Positions 9,182-18,197 are shown, numbered from the stretch's first letter. The stretch: DNA of 44,668 nucleotides from Hominimerdicola alba 8 (GCF_000178155.2 NZ_ADKM02000112.1:1-44668), one strand, 5' to 3'. The notes: generated by a model from the letters alone, not told the origin. Made by a program: numbers and translations.

Positions 9182-10651
9182 ATGAGTAAAGTAAATCTTA
9201 ATATACCTGAGGTCGAAATACGTGAGATACGCCTTAATTCGATAACGGGTTTTCAGGGAACTGCTAAGGAACTGGTAGATGCCTGTTCCGCATGCGGAGG
9301 AAAAATGAAAGACAAGAACAGGTCTTTCAGCCAGTGTCTTGGCTGCGGAACTTCAAATGCTGCCTGCACACTTACACTTATTCAGGACGCTGCGATAATC
9401 TCACACGGTCCTGTGGGCTGTTCGACCTGCCTGCATGAATTTGCCTTCACTTACAGGGTGAATGCTTATCTCAGACAGCTGGAACACCCGACACAGAGAA
9501 AGATATTCTCTACCAATCTGGAGGAAAAGGACACCATCTACGGCGGCGCGAAAAAGCTGGAAGCCGCTATCAGAGAGGTGCATAAAAGGGCAAAGCCAAA
9601 GGCGATATTCGTCATAACCACCTGCGCGGCAGGCATCATCGGTGATGATGTGGAAAGTGTCACAAATGCAGCACAGAAAGAACTTGGCATACCTGTTGTG
9701 GCAGTCTTCTGCGAGGGATTCAGGTCTAAGATGTGGACTTCGGGCTTTGATGCGGGCTATCACGGCATCGCAAGGAAGATAATCAAGCCTGCAAGACAGA
9801 AGAGGAATATCATCAATGTCATAAACTTCTGGGGCAGTGATATTTTCAGGGAGTGGTTCGCTGAATTCGGCTATGAACCAAACTATATCACACCATTTGC
9901 AACGGTGGACAGCCTCAGCTATTCCAGCGAGGCGGCGCTGACCATACAGGCATGTTCGACACTGGGCAGTTATCTCGGTGCAGCGCTGGAACAGGGCTTC
10001 GGTGTGCCTGAGATACGCAATTCGCCCCCTTACGGCATAGCACAGACCGACCGCTGGTTCAGGGAACTGGGTCAGATATTGGGCAAGGAAAAGGAAGCCG
10101 AAGAATTCCTCGCACGCAAAAAAGCTGAGTATATGCCGAAAATAGAGGCTCTGCGCGAAAAGCTGAAAGGCAAGACCGCTTATGTTACAGCGGGCGCTTC
10201 TCACGGTCATTCACTGCTGGCACTGCTGAAAGAACTGGGCATGGAAACTCAGGGCGCGGCTATATTCCACCACGACCCCAAATACGACAACGAGGACGAA
10301 CGTGCCGACACCCTCAGCCATACAGTTGCAGACTACGGCGATGTGCCGAATTACAATGTCTGCAACAAGCAGGAGTTTGAACTGGTCAATGTACTCAACC
10401 GCATACGCCCCGACATATTGCTTGCGCGGCACGGCGGCATGACCCTCTGGGGCGCTAAACTGGGCATACCCTCACTGCTGGTGGGCGATGAACATTTCGG
10501 CATGGGCTATGAGGGTCTTGTGGCATACGGCGAACGTATACTTGAAACTATCGAGAATGACGAGTTTGTAAAGAACCTTGCAAAGCATTCTGTCAACCCC
10601 TATACAAAATGGTGGCTTGAACAGGAGCCGTACACATTTTTAGGAAAGTAA
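9182..10651 (+). CDS. NifD-like catalytic subunit of a group IV nitrogenase-like reductase
   Basis: A 489-residue homologue of nitrogenase component 1 alpha. Probable P-cluster cysteines are C55 (or C62), C80 (SHGPVGCS) and C148 (ITTCAAGIIGDD). The cofactor cysteine (alpha-Cys275 of Azotobacter) aligns with C258 in ACSTLGSYLGAALEQGFGVP. By hand alignment on CEGF (C177) and on GYEG, alpha-Gln191 is Trp185, alpha-His195 is Phe189 and the His442 position is Leu near 432, with another His at 438 (GDEHFG). These are residues required for N2 reduction, so dinitrogenase activity is not expected. An extra pair C35xxC38 and C52xxC55 lies near the N terminus. The sulfur-gene context supports a C-S cleaving reductase related to MarD. 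GGAG serves the ATG at 9182. It is followed 14 nt later by the NifK-like gene. Confidence 0.82.
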   Translation: MSKVNLNIPEVEIREIRLNSITGFQGTAKELVDACSACGGKMKDKNRSFSQCLGCGTSNAACTLTLIQDAAIISHGPVGCSTCLHEFAFTYRVNAYLRQLEHPTQRKIFSTNLEEKDTIYGGAKKLEAAIREVHKRAKPKAIFVITTCAAGIIGDDVESVTNAAQKELGIPVVAVFCEGFRSKMWTSGFDAGYHGIARKIIKPARQKRNIINVINFWGSDIFREWFAEFGYEPNYITPFATVDSLSYSSEAALTIQACSTLGSYLGAALEQGFGVPEIRNSPPYGIAQTDRWFRELGQILGKEKEAEEFLARKKAEYMPKIEALREKLKGKTAYVTAGASHGHSLLALLKELGMETQGAAIFHHDPKYDNEDERADTLSHTVADYGDVPNYNVCNKQEFELVNVLNRIRPDILLARHGGMTLWGAKLGIPSLLVGDEHFGMGYEGLVAYGERILETIENDEFVKNLAKHSVNPYTKWWLEQEPYTFLGK

Positions 10652-10665
10652 AGGAGTAATAATAT

Positions 10666-12006
10666 ATGGCAGGACTTATAGAACAAGAGCGCTACACCTG
10701 CGCTATAGGTGCTTTGCAGACGGTGGTCGCTATCCCACGCGCGGTGCCGATACTTCATTCGGGACCGGGCTGCGGAGTTATGATAAAGGGCTTTTTTGAG
10801 AGAGCCTCAGGCTATGCGGGCGGCGAAACTGCACCCTGCACCAATTTCAGCGAAAAAGAGGTCGTCTTCGGCGGCACTGACAGGCTCAGGAATATCATAA
10901 AGAACACCTACAAAGTGCTGGACACCGATCTTCAGGTGGTAGTAACAGGCTGTACCGCAGGCATTGTGGGCGATGATGTTGCAAGTGTAACAGATGAATT
11001 TCTCTGGGAAGAGGACAGACCCATCGTGCATGTGGAAACTTCTGGCTTCAAATCGAACAACTATGTTTCGCATTCGGCGGTGGTAAATGCGATAATCGAC
11101 CAGTATGTCAGCCGCTTTGAAGAGGAAAATCCCGCAAGGAGCGAGAAGAACTTAGTCAATGTATTTGCATCTATCCCTTATCAGGATCAGTTCTGGAAAG
11201 GCAACCTGAAAGAGTACAAGCGCCTGCTGGAGGGTCTGGGATTGAAGGTCAATATCCTCTTCGGACCGCATTCACGCGGCGTTAAGGAGTGGCAGACCAT
11301 ACCTAAGGCGAATTTCAACGTGTTCGTATCTCCCTGGTACGGTGAGCCGATAGTAAAAAATCTTGAAAGAAAGTACGGTCAGCCGTACTATCAGTTCGGT
11401 TACCTGCCCATCGGTGCCAACGAAACCACCAAGTTCCTGAACGGAGTGCTGGAATACGCCATAGAACAGGGCGCAGGCATCGATGAGATAAAAGCCCGCG
11501 CATTCATAGCTGAGGAAGAAAGAGCCTACTATGAAGAACTTGATAATCTGGCGACATTCCTGCTGGAATTCAGATACGGTCTGCCAAGCTATGCGCATGT
11601 ACTGCATGATGCGGGATATGTGGTCGGTCTGACAAAGTTTTTGCTGCATGAAACAGGCGTGATACCAAAAGAGCAGTTCATAGTGGATAATGTTCCCGCC
11701 AAGTATCAGGAGAAGATAGCTGAGGAGATACGCTCGGTATCGGACAAGCGCGAGATACCCGTATACTTCGACCCCGATGCGGGCGCTATGCAGGACGTTA
11801 TCAGGGGGCTTGACAACAAGGGCAGAGCGCTCATACTGGGAAGCGGCTGGGATAAGGAACTTGCCGCAGAGATAGGCGGTGATTTCCTCTCCATCGCATG
11901 CCCGACACCTTACCGCATCGTGCTGACTACGAACTATGTGGGCTACACAGGCGGTCTGCGGGTGATAGAGGACATCTACAACACTGCCCTTGCGACATAC
12001 AAGTAA
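10666..12006 (+). CDS. NifK-like beta subunit of a group IV nitrogenase-like reductase
   Basis: A 446-residue component 1 beta homologue, expected to form an alpha2beta2 complex with the preceding protein. P-cluster cysteines are C12 (YTCAIGA), C36 (SGPGC) and C96 (VTGCTAGIVGDD), matching NifK Cys70, Cys95 and Cys153. It lacks the long N-terminal extension of Mo-nitrogenase NifK, so the first P-cluster Cys is only 12 residues from the start. GTGCTAGIVGDD-VASV and SGFKSN match the component 1 fold. AAAGGAG precedes the ATG. All six P-cluster ligands across the D/K pair are kept, unlike protochlorophyllide and chlorin reductases, which use an NB-cluster. This favours the methylthio-alkane-reductase-like branch. 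NifN would be an alternative label, but no second D/K pair is present. Confidence 0.83.
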   Translation: MAGLIEQERYTCAIGALQTVVAIPRAVPILHSGPGCGVMIKGFFERASGYAGGETAPCTNFSEKEVVFGGTDRLRNIIKNTYKVLDTDLQVVVTGCTAGIVGDDVASVTDEFLWEEDRPIVHVETSGFKSNNYVSHSAVVNAIIDQYVSRFEEENPARSEKNLVNVFASIPYQDQFWKGNLKEYKRLLEGLGLKVNILFGPHSRGVKEWQTIPKANFNVFVSPWYGEPIVKNLERKYGQPYYQFGYLPIGANETTKFLNGVLEYAIEQGAGIDEIKARAFIAEEERAYYEELDNLATFLLEFRYGLPSYAHVLHDAGYVVGLTKFLLHETGVIPKEQFIVDNVPAKYQEKIAEEIRSVSDKREIPVYFDPDAGAMQDVIRGLDNKGRALILGSGWDKELAAEIGGDFLSIACPTPYRIVLTTNYVGYTGGLRVIEDIYNTALATYK

Positions 12007-12031
12007 AACGGCATCTGAAAGGACTGATATC

Positions 12032-12352
12032 ATGGCAAAAGTCGCAGTTGCAACATCTGACGGTTTCACTGTCAATGAACATTTCGGGCATGCACAGTTT
12101 TTTCGTGTCTACGAGCTGAATGCTGACGGCTATGAATACGCGGGCATACGTGATGCGGTGGCTGTCTGTCAGCAGGCACTCGGTCATGACACCACCCGCT
12201 TTGACAAGATAATAGAACTGCTGTCCGACTGTGATGCGGTTCTTGTCAACCGCATCGGTGAGGGTGCGGCGGCGTACCTGATCGAACGGGGAGTGCGCGT
12301 CTTCGAGGTAAGCGGCACTATCGACGCGGTGCTGACACGGCTGAAACTGTAG
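12032..12352 (+). CDS. NifX/NafY-like cofactor carrier domain protein (copy 2)
   Basis: A 106-residue single-domain protein of the same family as the one at 6593. The N-terminal signature VAVATSDGFTVNEHFGHAQF keeps the HFG motif, and the middle reads ADAVLVNRIGEGAAAYL-like (CDAVLVNRIGEGAAAYLIERG). It ends the nif-like operon, 25 bp after the NifK-like gene; AAAGGA precedes the ATG at 12032. It lacks the CPACHGGEH stretch of copy 1, so the two may act at different steps, for example accepting NifB-co versus holding or protecting the apo-reductase. Confidence 0.85.
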   Translation: MAKVAVATSDGFTVNEHFGHAQFFRVYELNADGYEYAGIRDAVAVCQQALGHDTTRFDKIIELLSDCDAVLVNRIGEGAAAYLIERGVRVFEVSGTIDAVLTRLKL

Positions 12353-12380
12353 AGGTTATTTGTTGATATTTTATATAATT

Positions 12381-12416
12381 GCGTGGGCGGTCCGCAGTAC
12401 CGTCCGCGCTTTTTTA
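12381..12416 (+). terminator. Terminator of the nifH-D-K-X operon
   Basis: An 11-bp GC-rich stem (12381-12391 with 12400-12410, two wobble pairs) followed by T6. Confidence 0.92.
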
Positions 12417-12567
12417 TTATATTAAACAGTGCTGAATTTCAGCGTGAATCGGCGGGATATCTGCTTTGACAGACCTTTGTGCGACGAAAATCATGATCTG
12501 TCTTCCTCATTCACTCAAATTTTACTTAAGATACTTAAATTATTAATTTTTTATTCGTGAGTGCTCG

Positions 12568-12596
12568 TTGACAAAAAAACGATTTCGTTGTATAAT
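12568..12596 (+). promoter_or_regulatory. Mannanase promoter
   Basis: A perfect TTGACA-N17-TATAAT. A leader of about 165 nt follows, containing GGCATCAT pairing with a downstream ATAATGCC-type arm (12658-12692). No known riboswitch was recognised. Confidence 0.9.
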
Positions 12597-12768
12597 ACAA
12601 AAAAAGAAAGAAATATTGTGAAATTTTATTGTATTTTATTATCGTGACAAAACAAAAGGCATCATCTTGCGGGCTGTCTGGTGATAATGCCGTAAAACGC
12701 AGTATTTCGATTTCGTGACATGAGTTGGGAATGGGTAAAAAATATTACATTATAGGAGGATATTAAAC

Positions 12769-14580
12769 ATGAAAAGCAACTTTAAGAAAGTTATCTCGAC
12801 ATTTGCCGCACTTGCTGTAACAGCGGCTTCTTATACGGCTGCTATGCCTGTGGGCGCTGTGGGCAGCGGCAATGCTGATACTTTCCCTTACACCATCGAA
12901 GCTGAGGACATGGAAGGCGCATCTGTCTGGACGAACAATTACGGTCCTGCACCCAAGAATACTTCGGGCGAGGGCTTTTTCTACCTGACAGGCGGCTCGG
13001 CTTCATTTACCGTTACTGTCCCTGAGGACGGCATGTATACCATCACCGCAAGGTGTGCACAGGTGCTCGATAAGAACGGCAGACAGGAGTCGATCGCGGT
13101 AAACGGCATCAAGCGCATGAAGAATATGCCTTATTCCGAAGAATGGGTGGATTTCAGCTTCGGCAGCTTCCGCCTTAACAAGGGTGTCAACACCATCGAG
13201 TTCATAAACGAATACGGCTACATGGCTATAGATACAGTCACAGTAAGCGCTACACCAAAGCATGATTACACACTGGCAGAAGGCACGCTGACCGACAAGA
13301 ACGCTACCCCCGAAGCTAAGTCGCTGATGGCTTATCTGAAGAGCGTTTACGGAAGCCACATCATCGCAGGTCAGCAGGAGATATACGGCGGCGGTCACGG
13401 CGGCAACTATGAGTGGGAGAACGAGTATCTCAAAGACCTGACAGGCAAAGTGCCCGCTATCAGGGGCGTTGATTTCATGAACTACAACCCGCTGTACGGC
13501 TGGGACGACGGCACTACCGAGCGCTGCATCGAGTGGGCTACCGAGCGCGGCGGCATCGTCACTGCATCGTGGCACATAAATGTTCCCAAGGATTTCAAAA
13601 ACTACACTCTGGGTGACAGGCTGGACTGGAAAGAATGCACCTACAAGAACTATCAGAGCGGTGAAGGCTCTAAGGACTTCGATACAAGGAACGTAGTCAT
13701 CGAGGGCACTAAGGAGTATGAGTACTTCCAGCTGGCGATAAAAGACCTCGCCGCACAGCTTACCAGACTTCAGGACGCAGGTGTGCCTGTTATCTGGAGA
13801 CCTCTTCACGAAGCACAGGGCAACGAGGGCAACTACTCTGACGGTACAGCATGGTTCTGGTGGGGCGACAGAGGCGCTGAAACATACAAGCAGGTATGGA
13901 AGCTGCTCTACACCACACTGACCGAAGAGTACGGTCTGCACAACCTGATATGGGAATTCAACAGCTATGACTACACCAATTCCGCTTCATGGTATCCGGG
14001 CGATGATTATGTAGATATCGTGGCATATGATAAGTACAATGTTGAGTACAACAGAGGTGACGGCAAGTCAAGCGGTCCTAACCTGCTGGCTATACCTGCA
14101 AAGTTCGATGCACTGTATGCACTGACAAACGGCAAGAAGATGGTCGCTATGGCTGAGAACGACACCATTCCCGCACTGGATAATCTGGTCGTTGAGGACG
14201 CAGGCTGGCTGTACTTCTGCCCCTGGTATGACGGCGGCAACGACGGCGGCACAGCATTTCTCGGTGCAGCATATCAGGACTTTGATGAACTGAAAAAGAT
14301 CTATCAGAGCGATTACTGCATCACTCTTGATGAACTGCCTGTTGACCTCTACACAAACGGCGGCAGCACACCTGTACCCGTACAGGTCGAGAAGCTGATC
14401 GGTGATGCTAACTGCGACGGCAAGGTGGATACTTTAGATGCAGTGCTGGTAATGCAGTACCTTGCAAACTCGAAGAACTATCCGCTCACCGAACAGGGCA
14501 AGGCAAATGCAGATGTTGACGGTAACGGGATCAGCAGCAGCGATGCTCAGGCTATCCAGAAACTCGCTATAGGCGGCTGA
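12769..14580 (+). CDS. Secreted CBM35-GH26 beta-mannanase with dockerin
   Basis: A 603-residue modular enzyme. Residues 1-30 are a signal peptide (KSNFKKVIS, hydrophobic core, GAVG). Residues 39-162 are a CBM35-type module (TIEAEDMEG, FINEYGYMAIDTVTV). Residues 170-525 are a glycoside hydrolase family 26 barrel. The acid/base is E348 in WRPLHEAQG and the probable nucleophile is E463 in MVAMAEND; IRGVDFMNYNP and GIVTASWH are also typical. After a short Pro/Val linker, residues 543-603 are a type I dockerin (GDANCDGKVDTLDAVLVMQY, ADVDGNGISSSDAQAIQK). The predicted role is endo-hydrolysis of beta-1,4-mannan outside the cell, held in a cellulosome through cohesin binding. AGGAGG precedes the ATG. 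It is transcribed alone. Confidence 0.93.
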   Translation: MKSNFKKVISTFAALAVTAASYTAAMPVGAVGSGNADTFPYTIEAEDMEGASVWTNNYGPAPKNTSGEGFFYLTGGSASFTVTVPEDGMYTITARCAQVLDKNGRQESIAVNGIKRMKNMPYSEEWVDFSFGSFRLNKGVNTIEFINEYGYMAIDTVTVSATPKHDYTLAEGTLTDKNATPEAKSLMAYLKSVYGSHIIAGQQEIYGGGHGGNYEWENEYLKDLTGKVPAIRGVDFMNYNPLYGWDDGTTERCIEWATERGGIVTASWHINVPKDFKNYTLGDRLDWKECTYKNYQSGEGSKDFDTRNVVIEGTKEYEYFQLAIKDLAAQLTRLQDAGVPVIWRPLHEAQGNEGNYSDGTAWFWWGDRGAETYKQVWKLLYTTLTEEYGLHNLIWEFNSYDYTNSASWYPGDDYVDIVAYDKYNVEYNRGDGKSSGPNLLAIPAKFDALYALTNGKKMVAMAENDTIPALDNLVVEDAGWLYFCPWYDGGNDGGTAFLGAAYQDFDELKKIYQSDYCITLDELPVDLYTNGGSTPVPVQVEKLIGDANCDGKVDTLDAVLVMQYLANSKNYPLTEQGKANADVDGNGISSSDAQAIQKLAIGG

Positions 14581-14628
14581 TTTAATGAATGGAAAAATAT
14601 CCTGATTTTTAGCCTATAAAAGACAAGG

Positions 14629-14667
14629 ACTCTCCGACTGTGTTAAAGCGGTCGGAGAGTTCGTTTA
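14629..14667 (+). terminator. Probable mannanase terminator
   Basis: ACTCTCCGAC (14629-14638) pairs with GTCGGAGAGT (14651-14660). The T-run is poor (TCGTTTA). Confidence 0.7.
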
Positions 14668-14721
14668 TTGTATCTTTACGGAAAACGACTTTTAGGCAAC
14701 AGGCTGAATTCAAGACGGTGC

Positions 14722-14750
14722 TTGAAATATCTGATGAACCGTGTTATAAT
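14722..14750 (+). promoter_or_regulatory. Promoter of the DUF3737 gene
   Basis: TTGAAA-N17-TATAAT. Confidence 0.8.
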
Positions 14751-14789
14751 ATAAGCGTTGAGTCAAGTCTGATATCGGGAGAGTTAAAC

Positions 14790-15638
14790 ATGAATGTTAT
14801 AGAGAATAAAACTTTTGATAATGAAAGAGCACTTTACAATATACAGCACACTATTGTTAAGGGCTGTACATTTGCGGGTCCCGCTGACGGCGAATCGGTG
14901 CTTAAGGAAACGAGGGATATTGTCATCGATGACTGTAGTTTCTCGCTGAGATACCCCATCTGGCACGCCAGAAAATATGAACTGAAAAATTCAAGGCTGG
15001 ACGACAAAACAAGGGCGGCACTGTGGTATTCCGATGACGGTGTTATCGAACATACAGAGATAAGAGGAGTAAAAGCGCTGAGGGAGTGTCGCGGCACTGT
15101 CATACGCGGCTGTGATATCGAGTCGGTGGAATTCGGCTGGAAGACTGCCGACACTTCAATAACCGACACGAGGATAGTATCTGAATATATCTTCCTTGAT
15201 GCTTCGGATATCGAGATAGAAAGGCTGGATTTCAAGGGTAAATACTCTTTCCAGTATGTGGAGGGTCTGGTCATTAAAAATTCAGTGCTGGATACGAAGG
15301 ACGCTTTCTGGCACGCAAAGAATGTCACCGTGACCGATTCTGTCATCAAGGGCGAGTACCTTGCGTGGTTCTCTGAGGGTCTGACACTGATACGCTGCAA
15401 GATAATCGGCACACAGCCACTCTGCTACTGCAAAGATCTTAAGCTGATCGACTGCGAGATGGAGGACTGCGACCTTTCTTTTGAGTACTCAGATGTTCAG
15501 GCTGATGTAAAAGGTCATATCGATTCGGTCAAGAACCCGCATTCCGGCAGCATCACTGCCGACAGCATCGGTGAGATAATAAACGAAGACTCTATAATGG
15601 AGTGCTGCGCTGTTGTCACCGACAGAAGCAAGAACTAA
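14790..15638 (+). CDS. DUF3737-family right-handed beta-helix protein
   Basis: A 282-residue protein. The whole length is a series of short beta-strand repeats (VKGCTF, VIDDCSF, LKNSRL, VIRGCDI, VIKNSVL, LIRCKII, LIDCEME), as in right-handed beta-helices. It matches the DUF3737 family found widely in Firmicutes, in particular the conserved GPADGES, RYPIWHA, RAALWYSD, KALREC, FGWKT, KYSFQYVE, DAFWHAKNV, GEYLAWFSEGL, and IIGTQPLCYCK segments. No signal peptide is seen, so it is likely cytoplasmic. The catalytic role is unknown; the conserved Trp/His/Tyr positions suggest a carbohydrate-binding groove. GGGAGAG precedes the ATG at 14790; upstream in-frame starts lie before the promoter and are rejected. 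Confidence 0.88.
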   Translation: MNVIENKTFDNERALYNIQHTIVKGCTFAGPADGESVLKETRDIVIDDCSFSLRYPIWHARKYELKNSRLDDKTRAALWYSDDGVIEHTEIRGVKALRECRGTVIRGCDIESVEFGWKTADTSITDTRIVSEYIFLDASDIEIERLDFKGKYSFQYVEGLVIKNSVLDTKDAFWHAKNVTVTDSVIKGEYLAWFSEGLTLIRCKIIGTQPLCYCKDLKLIDCEMEDCDLSFEYSDVQADVKGHIDSVKNPHSGSITADSIGEIINEDSIMECCAVVTDRSKN

Positions 15639-15669
15639 AAATTCACTGTAATCATATGTCGTTTACAAT

Positions 15670-15706
15670 AACACCGTCAGACACAGCTGTCTGATGGTGT
15701 TTTTTT
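15670..15706 (+). terminator. Terminator of the DUF3737 gene
   Basis: AACACCGTCAGACA pairs with TGTCTGATGGTGTT (one wobble), with loop CAGC and then T6. Confidence 0.93.
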
Positions 15707-15754
15707 GTCAGTCTACAAAGTGTGACCCTATATCATATCTTACGCAGGCATGCC

Positions 15755-15857
15755 TATAGCAATCCGCCTTAAAATTCAGACAAAATCCAGTCACAAAACC
15801 CATAAATCCCAGCTTTTGCGACCGGATTTTGTGAATTTAAAAAGTTGGATTGCTATA
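15755..15857 (+). mobile_element. 103-bp palindromic MITE, copy A
   Basis: Terminal inverted repeats TATAGCAATCC and GGATTGCTATA enclose inner inverted arms (TTAAAATTCA with TGAATTTAA; ACAAAATCC with GGATTTTGT). Three other copies of the same 103-bp length occur at 18767, 32062 and 40311. It has no coding capacity. TA target duplication is possible, since the ends read TATA. The remaining gap to 16031 shows only a terminator for the minus-strand gene. Confidence 0.87.
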
Positions 15858-15961
15858 TATTTGCGGTCTTCATTATATTTTGTGGGGAACTCTTTTCGTT
15901 CCCCTGACTGTAGTCATATGATAGCGTATCTGTCAAGTACTTTTGGTCGCTGATATCCCAT

Positions 15962-16003
15962 AAAATACAGCAAAAGCTGCACCCTGTTATAAGAGTACAG
16001 CTT
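15962..16003 (-). terminator. Probable terminator of the EAL gene
   Basis: On the minus strand, AAGCTGTACTC pairs with GGGTGCAGCTT (two wobbles), followed by TTGCTGTATTTT. Confidence 0.6.
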
Positions 16004-16031
16004 ATTCATCAGTATATTTCGTTATCGTGTA

Positions 16032-18119
16032 TCACAGCGTTTCAAGCTGCCTGCCGTTGAGGTTCAGCCTGTATCTGCCGCCTTTGGTGTGTATGTCTTC
16101 GTTGTCGGCGCGGGTGATGATATTCAGTGTGTTTGATATCTTAGAGGAAAGGTCGATATCTGTAAAGGTAAGCATCGCTCTGCCTTTTATGCCGCCGAAT
16201 GCCAGCGCTTTCGGACCGTCTGCCGTTATCTTGACGGAAGAACGCTCTATCAGTATATCCGACTGCCCGAACAGTGAACCGTAGGCAGTAAGCGTGTCTG
16301 CACTCATCTCCATCACTATGCTGACGCTCTCCACATGTACCGTCGCTCTGTCGCCGCGCAGATCGCCAAGACCTGCCGATATCTGGCTGTCGATGCTTAT
16401 CTTCACGCTGGAATATTTTATATGTATATCCGCATTTCCGTTCTCAGCGCCTATACCCACACTGAATGCCCCCGAAGATGTGCAGTCGATGTCACAGCCC
16501 AGTATATCGATGACGGTGTCGCCCTCTATAGCACCTATACATACGTTGCTGCTGCCCGCAGCCCCCAGAACATAGCGTCCTCTTCCTATGATTATCTCGC
16601 CGCCCAGCCCCGAACCTATCAGTACCCCCGCGTGACTGGTGGCGGTGATGGTCACAGTGCCGTCCTGCAAAAATTCCAGTCTGCCGTGACGCGATGACAG
16701 GTCACAGCCGATGCCGTAGTAGTCGGTGTCGCCCAGCTTGATATCCAGCGAACCTTCGCCCTCAGTGATAAGTTTTGCGCTTTCGGGGACACGTATGCCG
16801 CCGCCCACAAGGATATTGCTGCCCGTCAGTACCAGCGTGACCGCACTGCTTCCGCCCAAGTCGATGCAAGGTCTGCCTGCAAGGTTTGAGAGCCTGACAT
16901 TTTCAAGCGCGACCCTGCCGCTGAAACCGTCAGCTATTATCATGTGTATGCCCGAATCGTGGTGTGACGAGCCGCTGACAGTTATGCTGCCGTCGCTGTA
17001 GCCGTTGCCTATCTGCAAACAGCTGTAGCCGTCACGCGCCAGCCTTTCGAGATATATCTTCTCGCCCTTTTCGGCAGTGTATATCCGCAGGCGCCTGCCG
17101 TCCTCCAACTCCTGCCTGTGGGCACATATCTCGGCTTTGACACTATACGGTATCTCAGATATTATCTCGGCAGACGGACGTGCAGTGTAGAAACCCTGTA
17201 TAAGGTCAGCCCCCAGCAGAATGACACAGCGCAGTTCTTCGCTGTTCTCAACGCCCTCAGCCAGCGCCATTATCTTGTTTTCGTGGCAGAAGTCGATTAT
17301 CTCCCGCACGAAATGCTTCTTGTTGGGATTGTTCTCTATCCCGCTCAGCAGTGAGCGGTCTATCTTAACGAAATTCGGCGTATATCTCAGCAGATTGCTG
17401 ATGTTTGAGTACCCTGTACCGTAGTCGTCGATGGCGATGGGTATGCCGAGCGAACTGTATTTCTCCTTTATCATGTCAAGTTCGCTGTCCTTGTACTCCG
17501 AACTTTCCACCATCTCTATTACCACACTGCTTATCCTCTCGGAGAGCATTTTTTCTATCTCAGCATTCTTTTCGGGGCGTATGTGGATATCGGGCATGCT
17601 GTTTATAAATACAGGCTTGCCTTGAAAAGGGTCATTCTCGGCGCTGGCGAGTTTTAACACATTCAGGAAAGTATACTGCTCTACCTCCGCAAGTCTGCCC
17701 GAAAGTTCGGCATACTTAAGTATGTGGAAAGGCGATATGCCGTCCATATCCTTTGCACGCATAAGCGCTTCATACGCGAATATCTCGCCGCTGTCAGCCC
17801 TGACGATGGGCTGGAAATGGTAGGTGAAGAGGTTTTTGTCCAGCAATTTCTGCACCAGTTTGTTTTCAGCCTTTTCGCTGTCGGTAAGTTCTTTTTTGCC
17901 TGATGACGCTCCGTGAACATTCTCACTGCGGCTGATATATCTGCGTGCAAGTTCAGATACAGCTTCAAGCAGTCGGTCAAGTTCGCTTTCGCCGCAGGCT
18001 TTTTTCAGTTTGCCCGAATATTTCCTGTCCAGTTCATCGAGCGCGGCGGTGCTGTCGGTATCGGCGGCTTTGCGGGCATATTCTTCCAGCAGTGCTATGC
18101 CTTTGGTGTAGTCGGTCAT
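16032..18119 (-). CDS. EAL-domain cyclic-di-GMP phosphodiesterase fused to a beta-helix domain
   Basis: A 695-residue protein. Residues 1-85 are a charged helical segment. Residues 90-335 are an EAL domain with all usual catalytic positions: E117 in FAYEALMR, N172 in FINSM, E201 in IEMVES, D230-D231 in AIDDYGTGYSN, K251 in VKIDRS, E287 in ALAEGVEN and Q307 in LIQGFY. It should hydrolyse c-di-GMP to pGpG. Residues 345-690 are a long repeat of short strands (GSITVSG, VTLVLTGSNILVGGG, TITATSHAGVLIGSGLGGEIIIGRG), which looks like a right-handed beta-helix as in carbohydrate-active or adhesin domains. No signal peptide or membrane segment is visible, so the helix is probably intracellular and may sense a ligand. 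AAAGGAAG supports the ATG at 18119 over the GTG at 18128. Confidence 0.85.
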   Translation of the reverse strand: MTDYTKGIALLEEYARKAADTDSTAALDELDRKYSGKLKKACGESELDRLLEAVSELARRYISRSENVHGASSGKKELTDSEKAENKLVQKLLDKNLFTYHFQPIVRADSGEIFAYEALMRAKDMDGISPFHILKYAELSGRLAEVEQYTFLNVLKLASAENDPFQGKPVFINSMPDIHIRPEKNAEIEKMLSERISSVVIEMVESSEYKDSELDMIKEKYSSLGIPIAIDDYGTGYSNISNLLRYTPNFVKIDRSLLSGIENNPNKKHFVREIIDFCHENKIMALAEGVENSEELRCVILLGADLIQGFYTARPSAEIISEIPYSVKAEICAHRQELEDGRRLRIYTAEKGEKIYLERLARDGYSCLQIGNGYSDGSITVSGSSHHDSGIHMIIADGFSGRVALENVRLSNLAGRPCIDLGGSSAVTLVLTGSNILVGGGIRVPESAKLITEGEGSLDIKLGDTDYYGIGCDLSSRHGRLEFLQDGTVTITATSHAGVLIGSGLGGEIIIGRGRYVLGAAGSSNVCIGAIEGDTVIDILGCDIDCTSSGAFSVGIGAENGNADIHIKYSSVKISIDSQISAGLGDLRGDRATVHVESVSIVMEMSADTLTAYGSLFGQSDILIERSSVKITADGPKALAFGGIKGRAMLTFTDIDLSSKISNTLNIITRADNEDIHTKGGRYRLNLNGRQLETL

Positions 18120-18168
18120 TTTATCCACTTCCTTTACCCTGTTTTTTAGATGCGGTTACTTACAAGAT

Positions 18169-18197
18169 ATTATACCACGATCCGACCATAATTTCAA
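18169..18197 (-). promoter_or_regulatory. Promoter of the EAL/beta-helix gene
   Basis: On the minus strand, TTGAAA-N17-TATAAT. Confidence 0.85.

Noticed and set aside
9182-12006. Protochlorophyllide/chlorin reductase or F430 (CfbCD) enzyme
   Set aside because: All six P-cluster cysteines and the cofactor cysteine are kept, NifB and NifX are present, and no tetrapyrrole gene is nearby.
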